Assembly (NCBI RefSeq): GCF_001687105.1 | Contig: NZ_CP014595.1 | Span: 806,001-870,000, forward strand | From: Salipiger sp. CCB-MM3 | GTDB lineage: Bacteria > Pseudomonadota > Alphaproteobacteria > Rhodobacterales > Rhodobacteraceae | DNA: 64,000 nt | Direction of reading: 5' to 3' | In this document: one piece after another, positions 7,703 to 16,434 of the stretch | Position numbering within the stretch: the first letter of the stretch is position 1 | Layout: each line of letters starts with the position of its first letter | The notes under the pieces: generated by a model | Database searches by the model: none | Told to the model about the DNA's origin: nothing | The model's input: the letters and a program-made list of their open reading frames with translations, nothing else | Program-made: the position numbers and the translations under genes

Positions 7703-9004
7703 TCAGCCGTTGAGTTTGCGCAGGCGCGCCGTCACCGAAAGGCCGTGCGCCTGCAGGCTCTCGGAGGTGGCCAGCACCTCTGCCGCCGGACCGATGGCGC
7801 GCAGCGCCTCGGGCGACATCTTGGCCAGCGTGGTGCGCTTGAGGAAATCGAGCACCGACAGGCCCGAAGAGAAGCGCGCCGAGCGGGCGGTGGGCAGCAC
7901 GTGGTTCGGACCGCCGACGTAATCGCCGATGGCCTCGGGCGTCCACTGACCAAGGAAGATCGCGCCGGCGTGGCGGATCTGCTGCGACAGCGCCTCAGGG
8001 TCGGCGACGCAAAGCTCGAGGTGCTCGGGTGCCACGCGGTTCGACAGCGCGGCGGCCTCGGAAAGATCACGGCAGACAATCACCGCGCCGAAATCGCGCC
8101 AGCTGGCCCCGGCGATACCGCGACGTTCGAGCACCTGAAGCTGCCGTTCCACCTCCTCGGTCACGGCGCGGCCAAAGGCGGCATCCGGGGTGATCAGGAT
8201 CGACTGTGCGCTTTCGTCGTGCTCGGCCTGGCTCAGCAGATCGAGGGCGATGAACTCGGGATCATTTTCCGCATCGGCGATGACGAGAATTTCCGACGGC
8301 CCCGCGATCATGTCGATGCCGACCTTGCCGAACACCCGGCGCTTGGCGGCGGCGACAAAGGCGTTGCCCGGCCCGGTGATCTTGTCGACCGGGGCGATGC
8401 TCTCGGTGCCATAGGCCAGCGCGGCGATCGCCTGCGCACCGCCCATGCGGTAGATCTCGTCGACCCCGGCGATCTTTGCCGCCAGCAGCACCAGCGGGTT
8501 CACCACACCGTCGGGCGTGGGCACGGTGATACAGAGCCGCTCGACCCCCGCCACCTTGGCGGGAATGGCGTTCATCAGCACCGAGGAAGGATAGCTCGCC
8601 AGCCCGCCCGGCACGTAAAGGCCCGCTGCGGCGACCGCCGTCCAGCGCCAGCCCAGAGTGGCGCCATCGGGATCGGTCCATTGCTGATCCTCGGGCATCT
8701 GCCGCACGTGATAGGCGCGGATGCGTTCGGCGGCGGTCTCGAGCGCGTCGCGCTCGGTCTGCGGCACCTGCGCGCAATAGCTGTCGATCTCTTCGGCGGT
8801 GAAGCGCAGCCCCGAAGCAGCCAATTCCAACCGGTCGAATTTCGCGGTCAGTTCGAGCACCGCCGCGTCGCCGCGCGCCCGCACATCGGCGATGATGCCG
8901 CCGACGGTATCGTCCACATCGGGGCTGTCCTCGCGCTTGGCGCTGAGCAGCTGGGCGAACTGCAGCTCGAAATCCGGCTCGGTGGTGTCGAGAAAGACGG
9001 GCAT
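7703..9004 (-). CDS. hisD: Histidinol dehydrogenase
   Basis: The ATG at 9004 is preceded by AAGGAG and gives 433 residues (MPVFLDTTEPDFE), normal for HisD. Zinc and catalytic signatures include LLSQAEHDESAQSILI, APEHLEL and GPNHVLPTARSARFSSGLS. The enzyme performs the last two NAD-dependent oxidations of histidine synthesis, from histidinol to histidine. It is the promoter-proximal gene of the minus-strand operon running to yacG. No other his genes are in the window. Confidence 0.96.
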   Translation of the reverse strand: MPVFLDTTEPDFELQFAQLLSAKREDSPDVDDTVGGIIADVRARGDAAVLELTAKFDRLELAASGLRFTAEEIDSYCAQVPQTERDALETAAERIRAYHVRQMPEDQQWTDPDGATLGWRWTAVAAAGLYVPGGLASYPSSVLMNAIPAKVAGVERLCITVPTPDGVVNPLVLLAAKIAGVDEIYRMGGAQAIAALAYGTESIAPVDKITGPGNAFVAAAKRRVFGKVGIDMIAGPSEILVIADAENDPEFIALDLLSQAEHDESAQSILITPDAAFGRAVTEEVERQLQVLERRGIAGASWRDFGAVIVCRDLSEAAALSNRVAPEHLELCVADPEALSQQIRHAGAIFLGQWTPEAIGDYVGGPNHVLPTARSARFSSGLSVLDFLKRTTLAKMSPEALRAIGPAAEVLATSESLQAHGLSVTARLRKLNG

Positions 9005-9175
9005 GGGCGATCTCCTTGTCGCGCCCGTGCTTAGAGACAAGCCGGGCGCGGCTCAAGTGGTGCGAGAGGGGATTCGCCCCTCTCCACGATGACGTGGATC
9101 AGCGAGTGACACATGCGAATCGCCTAATATGGGGAAATCGGCACGGGAGAGCCGATGTATTTTGGAGGAGCAAAG

Positions 9176-9586
9176 ATGTTTAAGAACAATATTACCGCGC
9201 TCGGACTGGCGCTTGGCATGGCTGGGCTGTGCATGAGTGGCAGCGCCTCGGCGCAAAGCGCCGGAGAGACCGAATATATGAACGCCTGCGCCGCCTGTCA
9301 TGGCGAGAGCGGCGTCGGTGACGGGCCGCTGGCGGAACTGATGACGGTCGATCTGCCGGACCTGACGCAGATCTCTGCGAACAACGACGGCGAATTCCCG
9401 ATGCTTGAAGTCATCCAGATCATCGACGGGCGCAGCGGCATTCGTGGCCACGGGTATCCGATGCCGGTCTGGGGGCAGCGCTTCAAAGAGGCCCTGTCGG
9501 TCGAGATCGGCGCCTATGCCAGCGAGATCGTGACGCGAGGACGCATTCTCGCCCTCGCGCAGCATCTAGAATCAATGCAGCAGTGA
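9176..9586 (+). CDS. Periplasmic c-type cytochrome, monoheme
   Basis: A GGAGGAG ribosome-binding site sets the start at the ATG at 9176 rather than an ATG 21 nt earlier. The 136-residue protein has a Sec signal peptide ending near SASAQS and a single heme site CAACH (Cys38, Cys41, His42). A likely axial methionine lies in GYPMPVWG. It should act as a small electron carrier in the periplasm; the partner oxidoreductase is not encoded nearby. The gene is convergent with the DUF2948 gene. Confidence 0.88.
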   Translation: MFKNNITALGLALGMAGLCMSGSASAQSAGETEYMNACAACHGESGVGDGPLAELMTVDLPDLTQISANNDGEFPMLEVIQIIDGRSGIRGHGYPMPVWGQRFKEALSVEIGAYASEIVTRGRILALAQHLESMQQ

Positions 9587-9594
9587 GCCGCTGA

Positions 9595-10058
9595 TCAGTC
9601 CTTGTGATCCGGCATCTGCCCCGAAATGGCGCGGTAGGGCCGGGTCACATCCTTGAGGCGCAGTTCCAGCGCCTCAACCTCGCAGCGGAGCGCACCGTCA
9701 CCGGCGAAGGTCAGTTCGACATATCCCGCGCCATCCTCGCCGGGCTCGAAACCGACAGACAGCAGCGAGAGCACCGTGTCCTTGTCGTCGCGGCTGATTC
9801 CCTGTGCCGCCACCTTCAGCACGTTCTCGACCACCAGCAGCGCGCGGACCCGCTCGGGCGGGTCCTGATGCACGCCATCTTCGCGGCGCAGGCGATTCAC
9901 CAAAAGCGCCAGCCGGTGGTGGCGCTTCTCCCATGCGACATCCGCGACGGTCAGAACCGCATCCTGCGCCAGCGCCGACAGCACCTGCAGATCCTCGGGG
10001 TCCATTGCCCCGAGGTTGAGGGGCTGGCCGCCCGCGTCTTCGAATTTTGCGTCCTCGG

Positions 10059-10062
<4 letters not shown>
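9595..10062 (-). CDS. DUF2948 family protein
   Basis: The product has 155 residues and contains the DUF2948 pattern ([21 protein letters not shown] near residues 24-44 and [17 protein letters not shown] near the end). The family is alphaproteobacterial and uncharacterised. There is no signal peptide or membrane helix. Its start overlaps the murA stop as ATGA, the usual arrangement in Rhodobacteraceae, so it is translationally coupled to murA. Confidence 0.88.
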
Positions 10063-11329
<1,267 letters not shown>

Positions 11330-11330
<1 letters not shown>

Positions 11331-11500
11331 TAGCTGTCCTTTTCACTGCTCGGCCCGTCTTCGGGCTTTTTGTCGTCTTTCGAGGCGTCGCGCGCCTTCG
11401 CCTGTGCCTTGCGCCGACCCAGATTCGCCTTCAGCGCCGCCTTGAGGCGGGCATCGCGGTCCTGTGCCGGGGATTTTTGGGGGCTCGTTTTGGGCTTCAT
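11330..11500 (-). CDS. Small basic protein translationally coupled to murA
   Basis: An ATG at 11500 opens a 56-codon frame ending in TAA that overlaps the murA ATG by one base. The peptide is highly charged, with 15 lysines and no hydrophobic segment (ending [15 protein letters not shown]). The middle, [20 protein letters not shown], could form an amphipathic helix. Similar short Lys/Arg-rich proteins precede murA in related genomes as far as I recall. No function is known. The stop/start overlap is the main evidence that it is real. Confidence 0.7.
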
Positions 11501-11635
11501 GAACTTTCTTTACCGGAGAGGCAAAAAACCGTCCAGATTGCGCTTGCACCCCCCGGCGTTTGCCCTTAGACACCGCGCCACGCCACGAGGCACACCGACG
11601 CAACCTAGCGCGGACGCCTCGAAAGGCACACCGGC

Positions 11636-11710
<75 letters not shown>

Positions 11711-11934
11711 CTTACCTCCCTGAAAATAGATGTTTTATTCTTAGGGCGCGCCGCGTGCGCCGCGCCGTCGATGGCGGGTCACGCTTTGCTATCCTTGAGT
11801 TAAAAACATGCCGCACGCCCCAAACGAGCGCCTGGAAGAATGCTCTTTCGCTCAAGCCTCTGACCGCGCGTGGTCCGCCCGATTGTTCAGCATCGCGGCG
11901 CAAGAGAGCTGCCCCCCTGCGCCGGGATCGGCGT

Positions 11935-12666
11935 TCAGCTGTAGCCAAGCCGCGCAGACATTTCCGCAAAGCTCGTGGTCTTGCCCGCCACGGTCCAGCG
12001 AACCACCTGACGCAGCGCGTCTTCATTCGCCTCGCCGACGCCAAGCCCCTCCAGCTTGTCCTTATGTGACGCGCGATGCACCTCGGCGCCGCTGAAATGG
12101 CTGAGGGTCACATCATCGGGCACATCGAAGGATTCGCGGAAGTAGTCCTCTTCGGAAACCAGCCGTTCCATCTGCAGAATCTCGCAGCCCGCCTCGAGCG
12201 CTTCGATATTAAATTGCATCACATGCGACAGCGCTGCCGCATAGGCCGCGTTCGGGAAGTTTCGCGGGATCGGCAGTTTCGAGAGCAGATGCTCGTCGAG
12301 AGTGACCATCTTGCGATAGCCCACCTGATCGCCGCCAAGCGTCTTTTTCACCCACCAGGCAAAGCAGCTGCGCACGTGGCGCACGGGCTCGCGGACGATG
12401 ATGCGGTGCTTGACGCCATTGGCCAGACAGACCTCCCGCCCCTGCGGCGCACTATAGAGGCAATGTACGGCATAGACCCGCTTGCCCGAGGCCGCGCTCT
12501 GCTTCATCTCGGCCACGAACTGATCGACCGGCGTGTCCTCCTCGCCCACGGCACCGCCTTTGGCAAAGTTGCGGGTGCCGTGGCGCACCTCCGCATTCGG
12601 AATGCCCGAGAGAATTTCGCTGATCGTATGCGTCGCCGCAAAGCCGATGGAATCCGCGAGGATCAT
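11935..12666 (-). CDS. Possible sulfotransferase-like protein
   Basis: The 243-residue product begins MILADSIGFAATHTISEIL, a position where sulfotransferases carry a PAPS-binding loop, although the classical GxxKSGTT pattern is not intact. The segment RIIVREPVRHVRSCFAWWV resembles the 3'-phosphate-binding RxPxxRxxS region of the family. I cannot verify this without a profile search, and the gene may simply be a hypothetical. It has an AGGGG site before the ATG. It lies alone between the tRNA and the CYTH/ParA/CHAD operon. Confidence 0.45.
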   Translation of the reverse strand: MILADSIGFAATHTISEILSGIPNAEVRHGTRNFAKGGAVGEEDTPVDQFVAEMKQSAASGKRVYAVHCLYSAPQGREVCLANGVKHRIIVREPVRHVRSCFAWWVKKTLGGDQVGYRKMVTLDEHLLSKLPIPRNFPNAAYAAALSHVMQFNIEALEAGCEILQMERLVSEEDYFRESFDVPDDVTLSHFSGAEVHRASHKDKLEGLGVGEANEDALRQVVRWTVAGKTTSFAEMSARLGYS

Positions 12667-12801
12667 CTTGCTGCCCCTGCCTGTGCTGCCGTTTCCTTAT
12701 AGACATGGGTAGCAGCCGCCGGGTCCGGACCCCAGCCGCCCACCGCAGAGCCGCGCCAGTTTGGCGCAAGAGCGCCACAGCACGCGGGCGCGCACAACGA
12801 A

Positions 12802-12831
12802 ACAGGCGGCGCGAAGGCCCGCGCCGCCTGT
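12802..12831 (-). terminator. Terminator of the RHH-CHAD-ParA-CYTH operon
   Basis: A perfect 11-bp stem (ACAGGCGGCGC with GCGCCGCCTGT, 8-nt loop) lies 35 nt downstream of the CYTH stop. Read on the minus strand it is followed by TTTCGTT. It would act as a Rho-independent terminator closing the four-gene operon. Confidence 0.75.
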
Positions 12832-12865
12832 GCGTGTGTTCGGCCAATGAGGCGTTTGTAGCGCC

Positions 12866-13366
12866 TCAGCCGCGCCGCTCGGGACGCCCCGGCACGCCAT
12901 CATCGGCCAGCGCGCGATTGCGGTAGCGGCGGTCTTCGGTGACATCCGCTCCGAACCAGTCAGGCGGCGTGAAGGCCCCTGCCGCCTCTGCGCTGTCGAA
13001 CTCGACCTCCACCAGCACCAGCGGCGCCAGCGTCCCGGTGAAGACATCAAGCTCGAACCCCGTTCCATCGGGCAGCGCACCCACATAACGTGTCTTTTCG
13101 AGCCGTCGCCCCTCGGTCGCGGGCCAGAGCGCCTCGAACTGCGCGGCGTCGATCTCGATCTCACGCTCCATGCGCACCAGCCCGCCTTCGGACTTCAGCG
13201 TCAGAAAGAAAGCCCCGCCCTTCTCGCGCAGGCGTAGTTCCACCGAGTCGCCCGCCTGCGTGACATAGCCCTGCCGGACCGGCTTTGCTTTCAGCTCCTC
13301 CAGCACCGGCAATTGCGCCACCAGAAACTTGCGCTCGATCTCCACGGCTTCGGTTGCGTCGGTCAT
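12866..13366 (-). CDS. CYTH domain protein (triphosphate tunnel enzyme)
   Basis: The 166-residue protein has the canonical ExExK motif (Glu9, Glu11, Lys13 in VEIERKFLV) and further basic and acidic tunnel residues in VELRLREKG, FLTLKSEG and ELDVFTGTLAPLVLVEVEF. CYTH enzymes bind triphosphate groups with a divalent metal; bacterial members of this size are often inorganic triphosphatases. It is the last gene of a four-gene overlapping operon. Its ATG overlaps the ParA stop as ATGA. Coupling to a CHAD protein points to polyphosphate metabolism. Confidence 0.88.
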   Translation of the reverse strand: MTDATEAVEIERKFLVAQLPVLEELKAKPVRQGYVTQAGDSVELRLREKGGAFFLTLKSEGGLVRMEREIEIDAAQFEALWPATEGRRLEKTRYVGALPDGTGFELDVFTGTLAPLVLVEVEFDSAEAAGAFTPPDWFGADVTEDRRYRNRALADDGVPGRPERRG

Positions 13367-14112
13367 TTCAGGACCCTCTTGCTCAATTCGTCATGCAGTG
13401 CCGTATAGGCCGCGCTGGCGGCGCTCGACGGCGCGGTCGCCATCACCGGCGCACGATGCACGCCCATGCGTTCGACATCCGAGGTGAAGGGGATGCTCGA
13501 CTTCATCAGACGCTTGCCGTGCTCGGCGCGCATCTCGTCCATGGTCTCGCCATGCAGCGACTTCACCCCCTGCACCATCGAAAAGAACCCGTGCAGCTTT
13601 TTCGGGCTCAGGTCATGGTCGCGGAAGAACTCCTGCAACTGCTCGAACGTGCGCTGCGACAGGGTCGTGGGAATGACCGGCACGACGATCGCGTCGGACG
13701 CGCGAAAGACATTTTCGGAAAGGGTCGAGATGTTCGGCGGGCAGTCCAGCAGGATCACGTCGTAATCGCCCTTCACCGCCTTCAACGCCTTCTTAAGCCG
13801 CGAGCGCGAATTGCGCATGCGGGCGAGGAACACATCGAAGTCGCGGAAGGTCATATTGGCGGGCAGAATGTCGAGATTGTCGAAATCGCTGCCCCGGATC
13901 GCCTTGGTGAAGCGCTGCACGTCTTCAAAGAACTTCGCCTCGGTCAGCTTCTTCGAGGGTTTCACGCGAAAGTAGAAGCTCGACGCGCCCTGCGGGTCGA
14001 GATCGCACAGCAGCACCCGGCGGCCACCCTGCGCCAGCGCATAGGCAAGGTTCACCGAGGTCGCGGTTTTCCCGACGCCCCCTTTGTTGGAATAGCAGGC
14101 GATGATCTTCAT
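13363..14112 (-). CDS. ParA/MinD-type partition ATPase
   Basis: The 249-residue protein has a deviant Walker A motif NKGGVGKT with signature Lys10, catalytic Lys15 and Thr16. A Walker A' segment CDLDPQG (Asp37, Asp39) and a Walker B segment ILLDCPP follow. This is the ParA family that positions DNA or large protein cargo on the nucleoid. No parB or parS lies here, so it is an orphan relative to chromosome partition. It sits between a CHAD gene and a CYTH gene with 4-nt overlaps on both sides. A role in placing polyphosphate bodies is my inference. Confidence 0.9.
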   Translation of the reverse strand: MKIIACYSNKGGVGKTATSVNLAYALAQGGRRVLLCDLDPQGASSFYFRVKPSKKLTEAKFFEDVQRFTKAIRGSDFDNLDILPANMTFRDFDVFLARMRNSRSRLKKALKAVKGDYDVILLDCPPNISTLSENVFRASDAIVVPVIPTTLSQRTFEQLQEFFRDHDLSPKKLHGFFSMVQGVKSLHGETMDEMRAEHGKRLMKSSIPFTSDVERMGVHRAPVMATAPSSAASAAYTALHDELSKRVLK

Positions 14113-15641
14113 TTCTTTCCTCCGTGAAACAGCTCGCGGAACGTCATTTGGGTCTCGGCACTGTTGAACGTCGCGAAGCTGCCGACGACCTTGGCGCGCT
14201 CTGCAAGCTGCCGCTCGTGCAGCACGAGGATCAGAGCGCCAACGCTTTGCGCCACCTGCAGGTTGCCGCTCTCGCCGCTGTCCTCGAGCCGCCTCAGGAA
14301 GTCGATAAGGCTGCCCTGCTGCACCGAGTAATCGTTAAAAAGACCAAGGTTGTCCTGCAGGCGCTTGAGCGGCTTGATCAGCTTTTTGAACGGCCCTGCG
14401 GGGAACAGCGGGCCGAAGAACTCCATGAGATAGCGCAGCTTCTTGCAGTGTATGCGCAGCTCATGCACCTCGTGGTCGGGCGTCGCATCATCAATCGCCT
14501 CGGCGATGGTGCAGATCTTGCGGTAGCGTTTCCAGATCAGCTTGCAGGCGAAATCATAGGCCGGAAGGTCCGCGCGTTCGCCGCGCTGCAACGCCTTGCG
14601 CTTGTGGAAAATCTTGCCAAGCGCGGTGATCTCCTTGCGGTAGCCGGTGCTGCGCAGATGTTTCGCCAGCCCCGCCTGCGCGGCGGTGCGTTCCTCGGCG
14701 AACAAGGCGAACATCCGGTCGAGCCCTTCGTGCAGGTTCGCCGGCAGCATAGTATAATAGGCATCCTTCTCGAGCAGGTAGACATCGAGGTCACGCAGCC
14801 GCCCGGTCGGTTCCATCAATGCCGAAAAGCGCGCTTTCAGCTCGGCGGTCTGCTCGTCCGCATAAACGCCTTTGAACAGGCTCAGCACCGAGCGGATTTT
14901 TCGCAGGGCGATGCGGTAGTCGTGCAGAAACTCGGTGTCGTCGTCGGCGATCACCCCGGCCTCATTGGCGCGCGCCACGGGAAGATAGGCGGCGATGATA
15001 TCGCTGGCGGCATCAAAGGCCTCTTCCTGCCCGTCCATCGGCACATCGGGCTTGGCCACATAGGCCGACTGGCCGGGGAACAGCAGATCATAAAGCGCGC
15101 CGTCCTCCAGCGCTGCGCCGCCCAGCCCTTCGACCAGCTTCTGCAGCCGGGTCAGCGCCTTGTCATAGCCGCGCAGCCCCTGCAGGCGGGCGATCGTCAC
15201 ACGCCCCCCCTCAGCCGCTTCGAGCACCCACAAAAACGCCCGCGCCTGCGTCTTTTCTTCGTCATCGAGCAGCGCCAGCTCGCCCCGGCGCATTTCGCCC
15301 GCGCCCACCGGCAGCAGGCAGCGCAGCGGCGAAAGGTCCGACAGCGCATGCTTTACCGAGCCCTCGGAGAACTCGGCGACAAAGCGCCCCGCCCCCGCCG
15401 AAGACTGGCCAAGCACCCGCCCATCGGGCTCAAGCAATTCAAACTGCTCCGCCACTTCGATAAGCACACGGCCACTCAGGCGCAATTCCTGATCGAAGGT
15501 ATCGCGGATCAGGAAGGCGCTGCTCGCCTCCTGCCAGCTAAGCTGGGGTTTAAGACCGCCCAGATCGGCGGCATCGACCAGCGATGCCCCCTCTGCGGCC
15601 ATGTCGGGGAGGAGGTAAAAGGCACCCTCGCCTTGAGTCAT
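14109..15641 (-). CDS. CHAD domain protein with degenerate CYTH-like N-terminus
   Basis: The protein has 510 residues. Residues about 205-500 form a CHAD domain with the two repeated His-containing helices, FLHDYRIALRKIRSVL (His240) and VHELRIHCKKLRYLMEF (His393), plus the usual LKRLQDNLGLFNDY block. CHAD domains bind polyphosphate, and CHAD proteins have been found on polyphosphate granules. Residues 40-170 look like a decayed CYTH fold, but there is no ExExK motif. It overlaps both neighbours by 4 nt. I infer that it is the granule-binding adaptor for the adjacent ParA. Confidence 0.88.
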   Translation of the reverse strand: MTQGEGAFYLLPDMAAEGASLVDAADLGGLKPQLSWQEASSAFLIRDTFDQELRLSGRVLIEVAEQFELLEPDGRVLGQSSAGAGRFVAEFSEGSVKHALSDLSPLRCLLPVGAGEMRRGELALLDDEEKTQARAFLWVLEAAEGGRVTIARLQGLRGYDKALTRLQKLVEGLGGAALEDGALYDLLFPGQSAYVAKPDVPMDGQEEAFDAASDIIAAYLPVARANEAGVIADDDTEFLHDYRIALRKIRSVLSLFKGVYADEQTAELKARFSALMEPTGRLRDLDVYLLEKDAYYTMLPANLHEGLDRMFALFAEERTAAQAGLAKHLRSTGYRKEITALGKIFHKRKALQRGERADLPAYDFACKLIWKRYRKICTIAEAIDDATPDHEVHELRIHCKKLRYLMEFFGPLFPAGPFKKLIKPLKRLQDNLGLFNDYSVQQGSLIDFLRRLEDSGESGNLQVAQSVGALILVLHERQLAERAKVVGSFATFNSAETQMTFRELFHGGKK

Positions 15642-15817
15642 CTGGATTTCTTTCCGGTCTTGCGCAGGTAATCCTCGATCAGCGTCTCGACGATCTTCTG
15701 CACACTGCGATCCTCTTCGATGGCGCGCATCTTGAGCGCCTTGAGTGTCTTGCTGTTAAGCCGCAGGGACGTGTTCTTCTTTTCGTCCTTGGGCTTGATT
15801 TCCTTGGTCTTCGCCAT
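15638..15817 (-). CDS. Ribbon-helix-helix protein with Lys-rich N-terminal tail
   Basis: This 59-residue gene begins at the ATG at 15817, and its TGA overlaps the CHAD start as ATGA. Residues 16-50 read TSLRLNSKTLKALKMRAIEE and on through VQKIVETLIEDYL, a good RHH fold with a short DNA-contacting strand. The first 15 residues (MAKTKEIKPKDEKKN) are Lys-rich and probably disordered. Such tails in ParG-like partners stimulate ParA ATPases. An inverted repeat 16 nt upstream of the start could be its operator. It may be the autoregulator and ParA activator of the cassette. Confidence 0.8.
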   Translation of the reverse strand: MAKTKEIKPKDEKKNTSLRLNSKTLKALKMRAIEEDRSVQKIVETLIEDYLRKTGKKSR

Positions 15818-15832
15818 GGCTGATACCCGCTA

Positions 15833-15856
15833 AAAGTGACGTCATGATTTCACTTT
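15833..15856. promoter_or_regulatory. Candidate operator upstream of the RHH gene
   Basis: A perfect inverted repeat AAAGTGA (15833-15839) / TCACTTT (15850-15856) with a 10-nt spacer lies 16 nt upstream of the RHH start. A second palindrome, TGACGTCA, overlaps one arm at 15837-15844. RHH regulators bind such paired short palindromes, usually their own promoters. Binding by this RHH protein is inferred, not shown. Confidence 0.5.
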
Positions 15857-16005
15857 GAACCAGCAAGCGCAACGCGATTTCCCGGCACTGGCGCAACGAC
15901 AAAGCCATAGCGCTCTCCAAGCCGTGATCGCAGCCCGCCTCATGGGTGACACTTTCCCCGCAAAGGATTACATAAGCGCCTTGGCTGACACAGGAGATGC
16001 AGACC

Positions 16006-16290
16006 ATGCGGAATCTTGTAGTATTTTTCGGGCTGGTGCTCGCCGCCGCCACCCCGGCCTCCGCGCAAAGTGACAAGGCGGCACGCTGCGAAACCTCGGC
16101 CAAGATGGTCATGGAAGCAGTGCAGGCGCGTAAGGACGGCATTCCGCAAAAGCGGACCGAGCGCGAATTGCGCCGGGCGCTGGATCGCGACTCGGGCGAG
16201 ATGCTGGCGCAATGGATTTATTCGCTGCCCGAAAACCAGCTCACCCTTGATGTGGGCCGCAGCTGGGAACAGCAGTGTCTCTCGCAATGA
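16006..16290 (+). CDS. Small exported protein of unknown function
   Basis: I choose the ATG at 16006 because the AGGAG site at 15992-15996 is then correctly spaced; an ATG at 15997 would be directly adjacent to it. The 94-residue product has a signal peptide (MRNLVVFFGLVLAAATPASA) and a mature part of about 74 residues with two cysteines that could form a disulfide. The mature region is helical and rich in charged residues (RKDGIPQKRTERELRRALDR). I do not recognise a family. It is a lone gene ahead of dnaG. Confidence 0.65.
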   Translation: MRNLVVFFGLVLAAATPASAQSDKAARCETSAKMVMEAVQARKDGIPQKRTERELRRALDRDSGEMLAQWIYSLPENQLTLDVGRSWEQQCLSQ

Positions 16291-16434
16291 CGCCGCGCTG
16301 AGGCGCGCATGACGTGACCCGCACCCGCCCGCGTCGCCCTTCCGGTCGGCGCAGGCATCGGCTATCTGACAGAAACACCAACGCGCGTGCCGAGCCGCAT
16401 GGACTCGGCCTCCCTCTGCATTGATACTCCGAGC

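Noticed and set aside
9064-9084. Hairpin GAGAGGGG-ATTCG-CCCCTCTC between hisD and the cytochrome gene
   Set aside because: It is a perfect 8-bp stem but lies between two divergent starts with no T run, so it is not a terminator. I found no second copy that would make it an operator.
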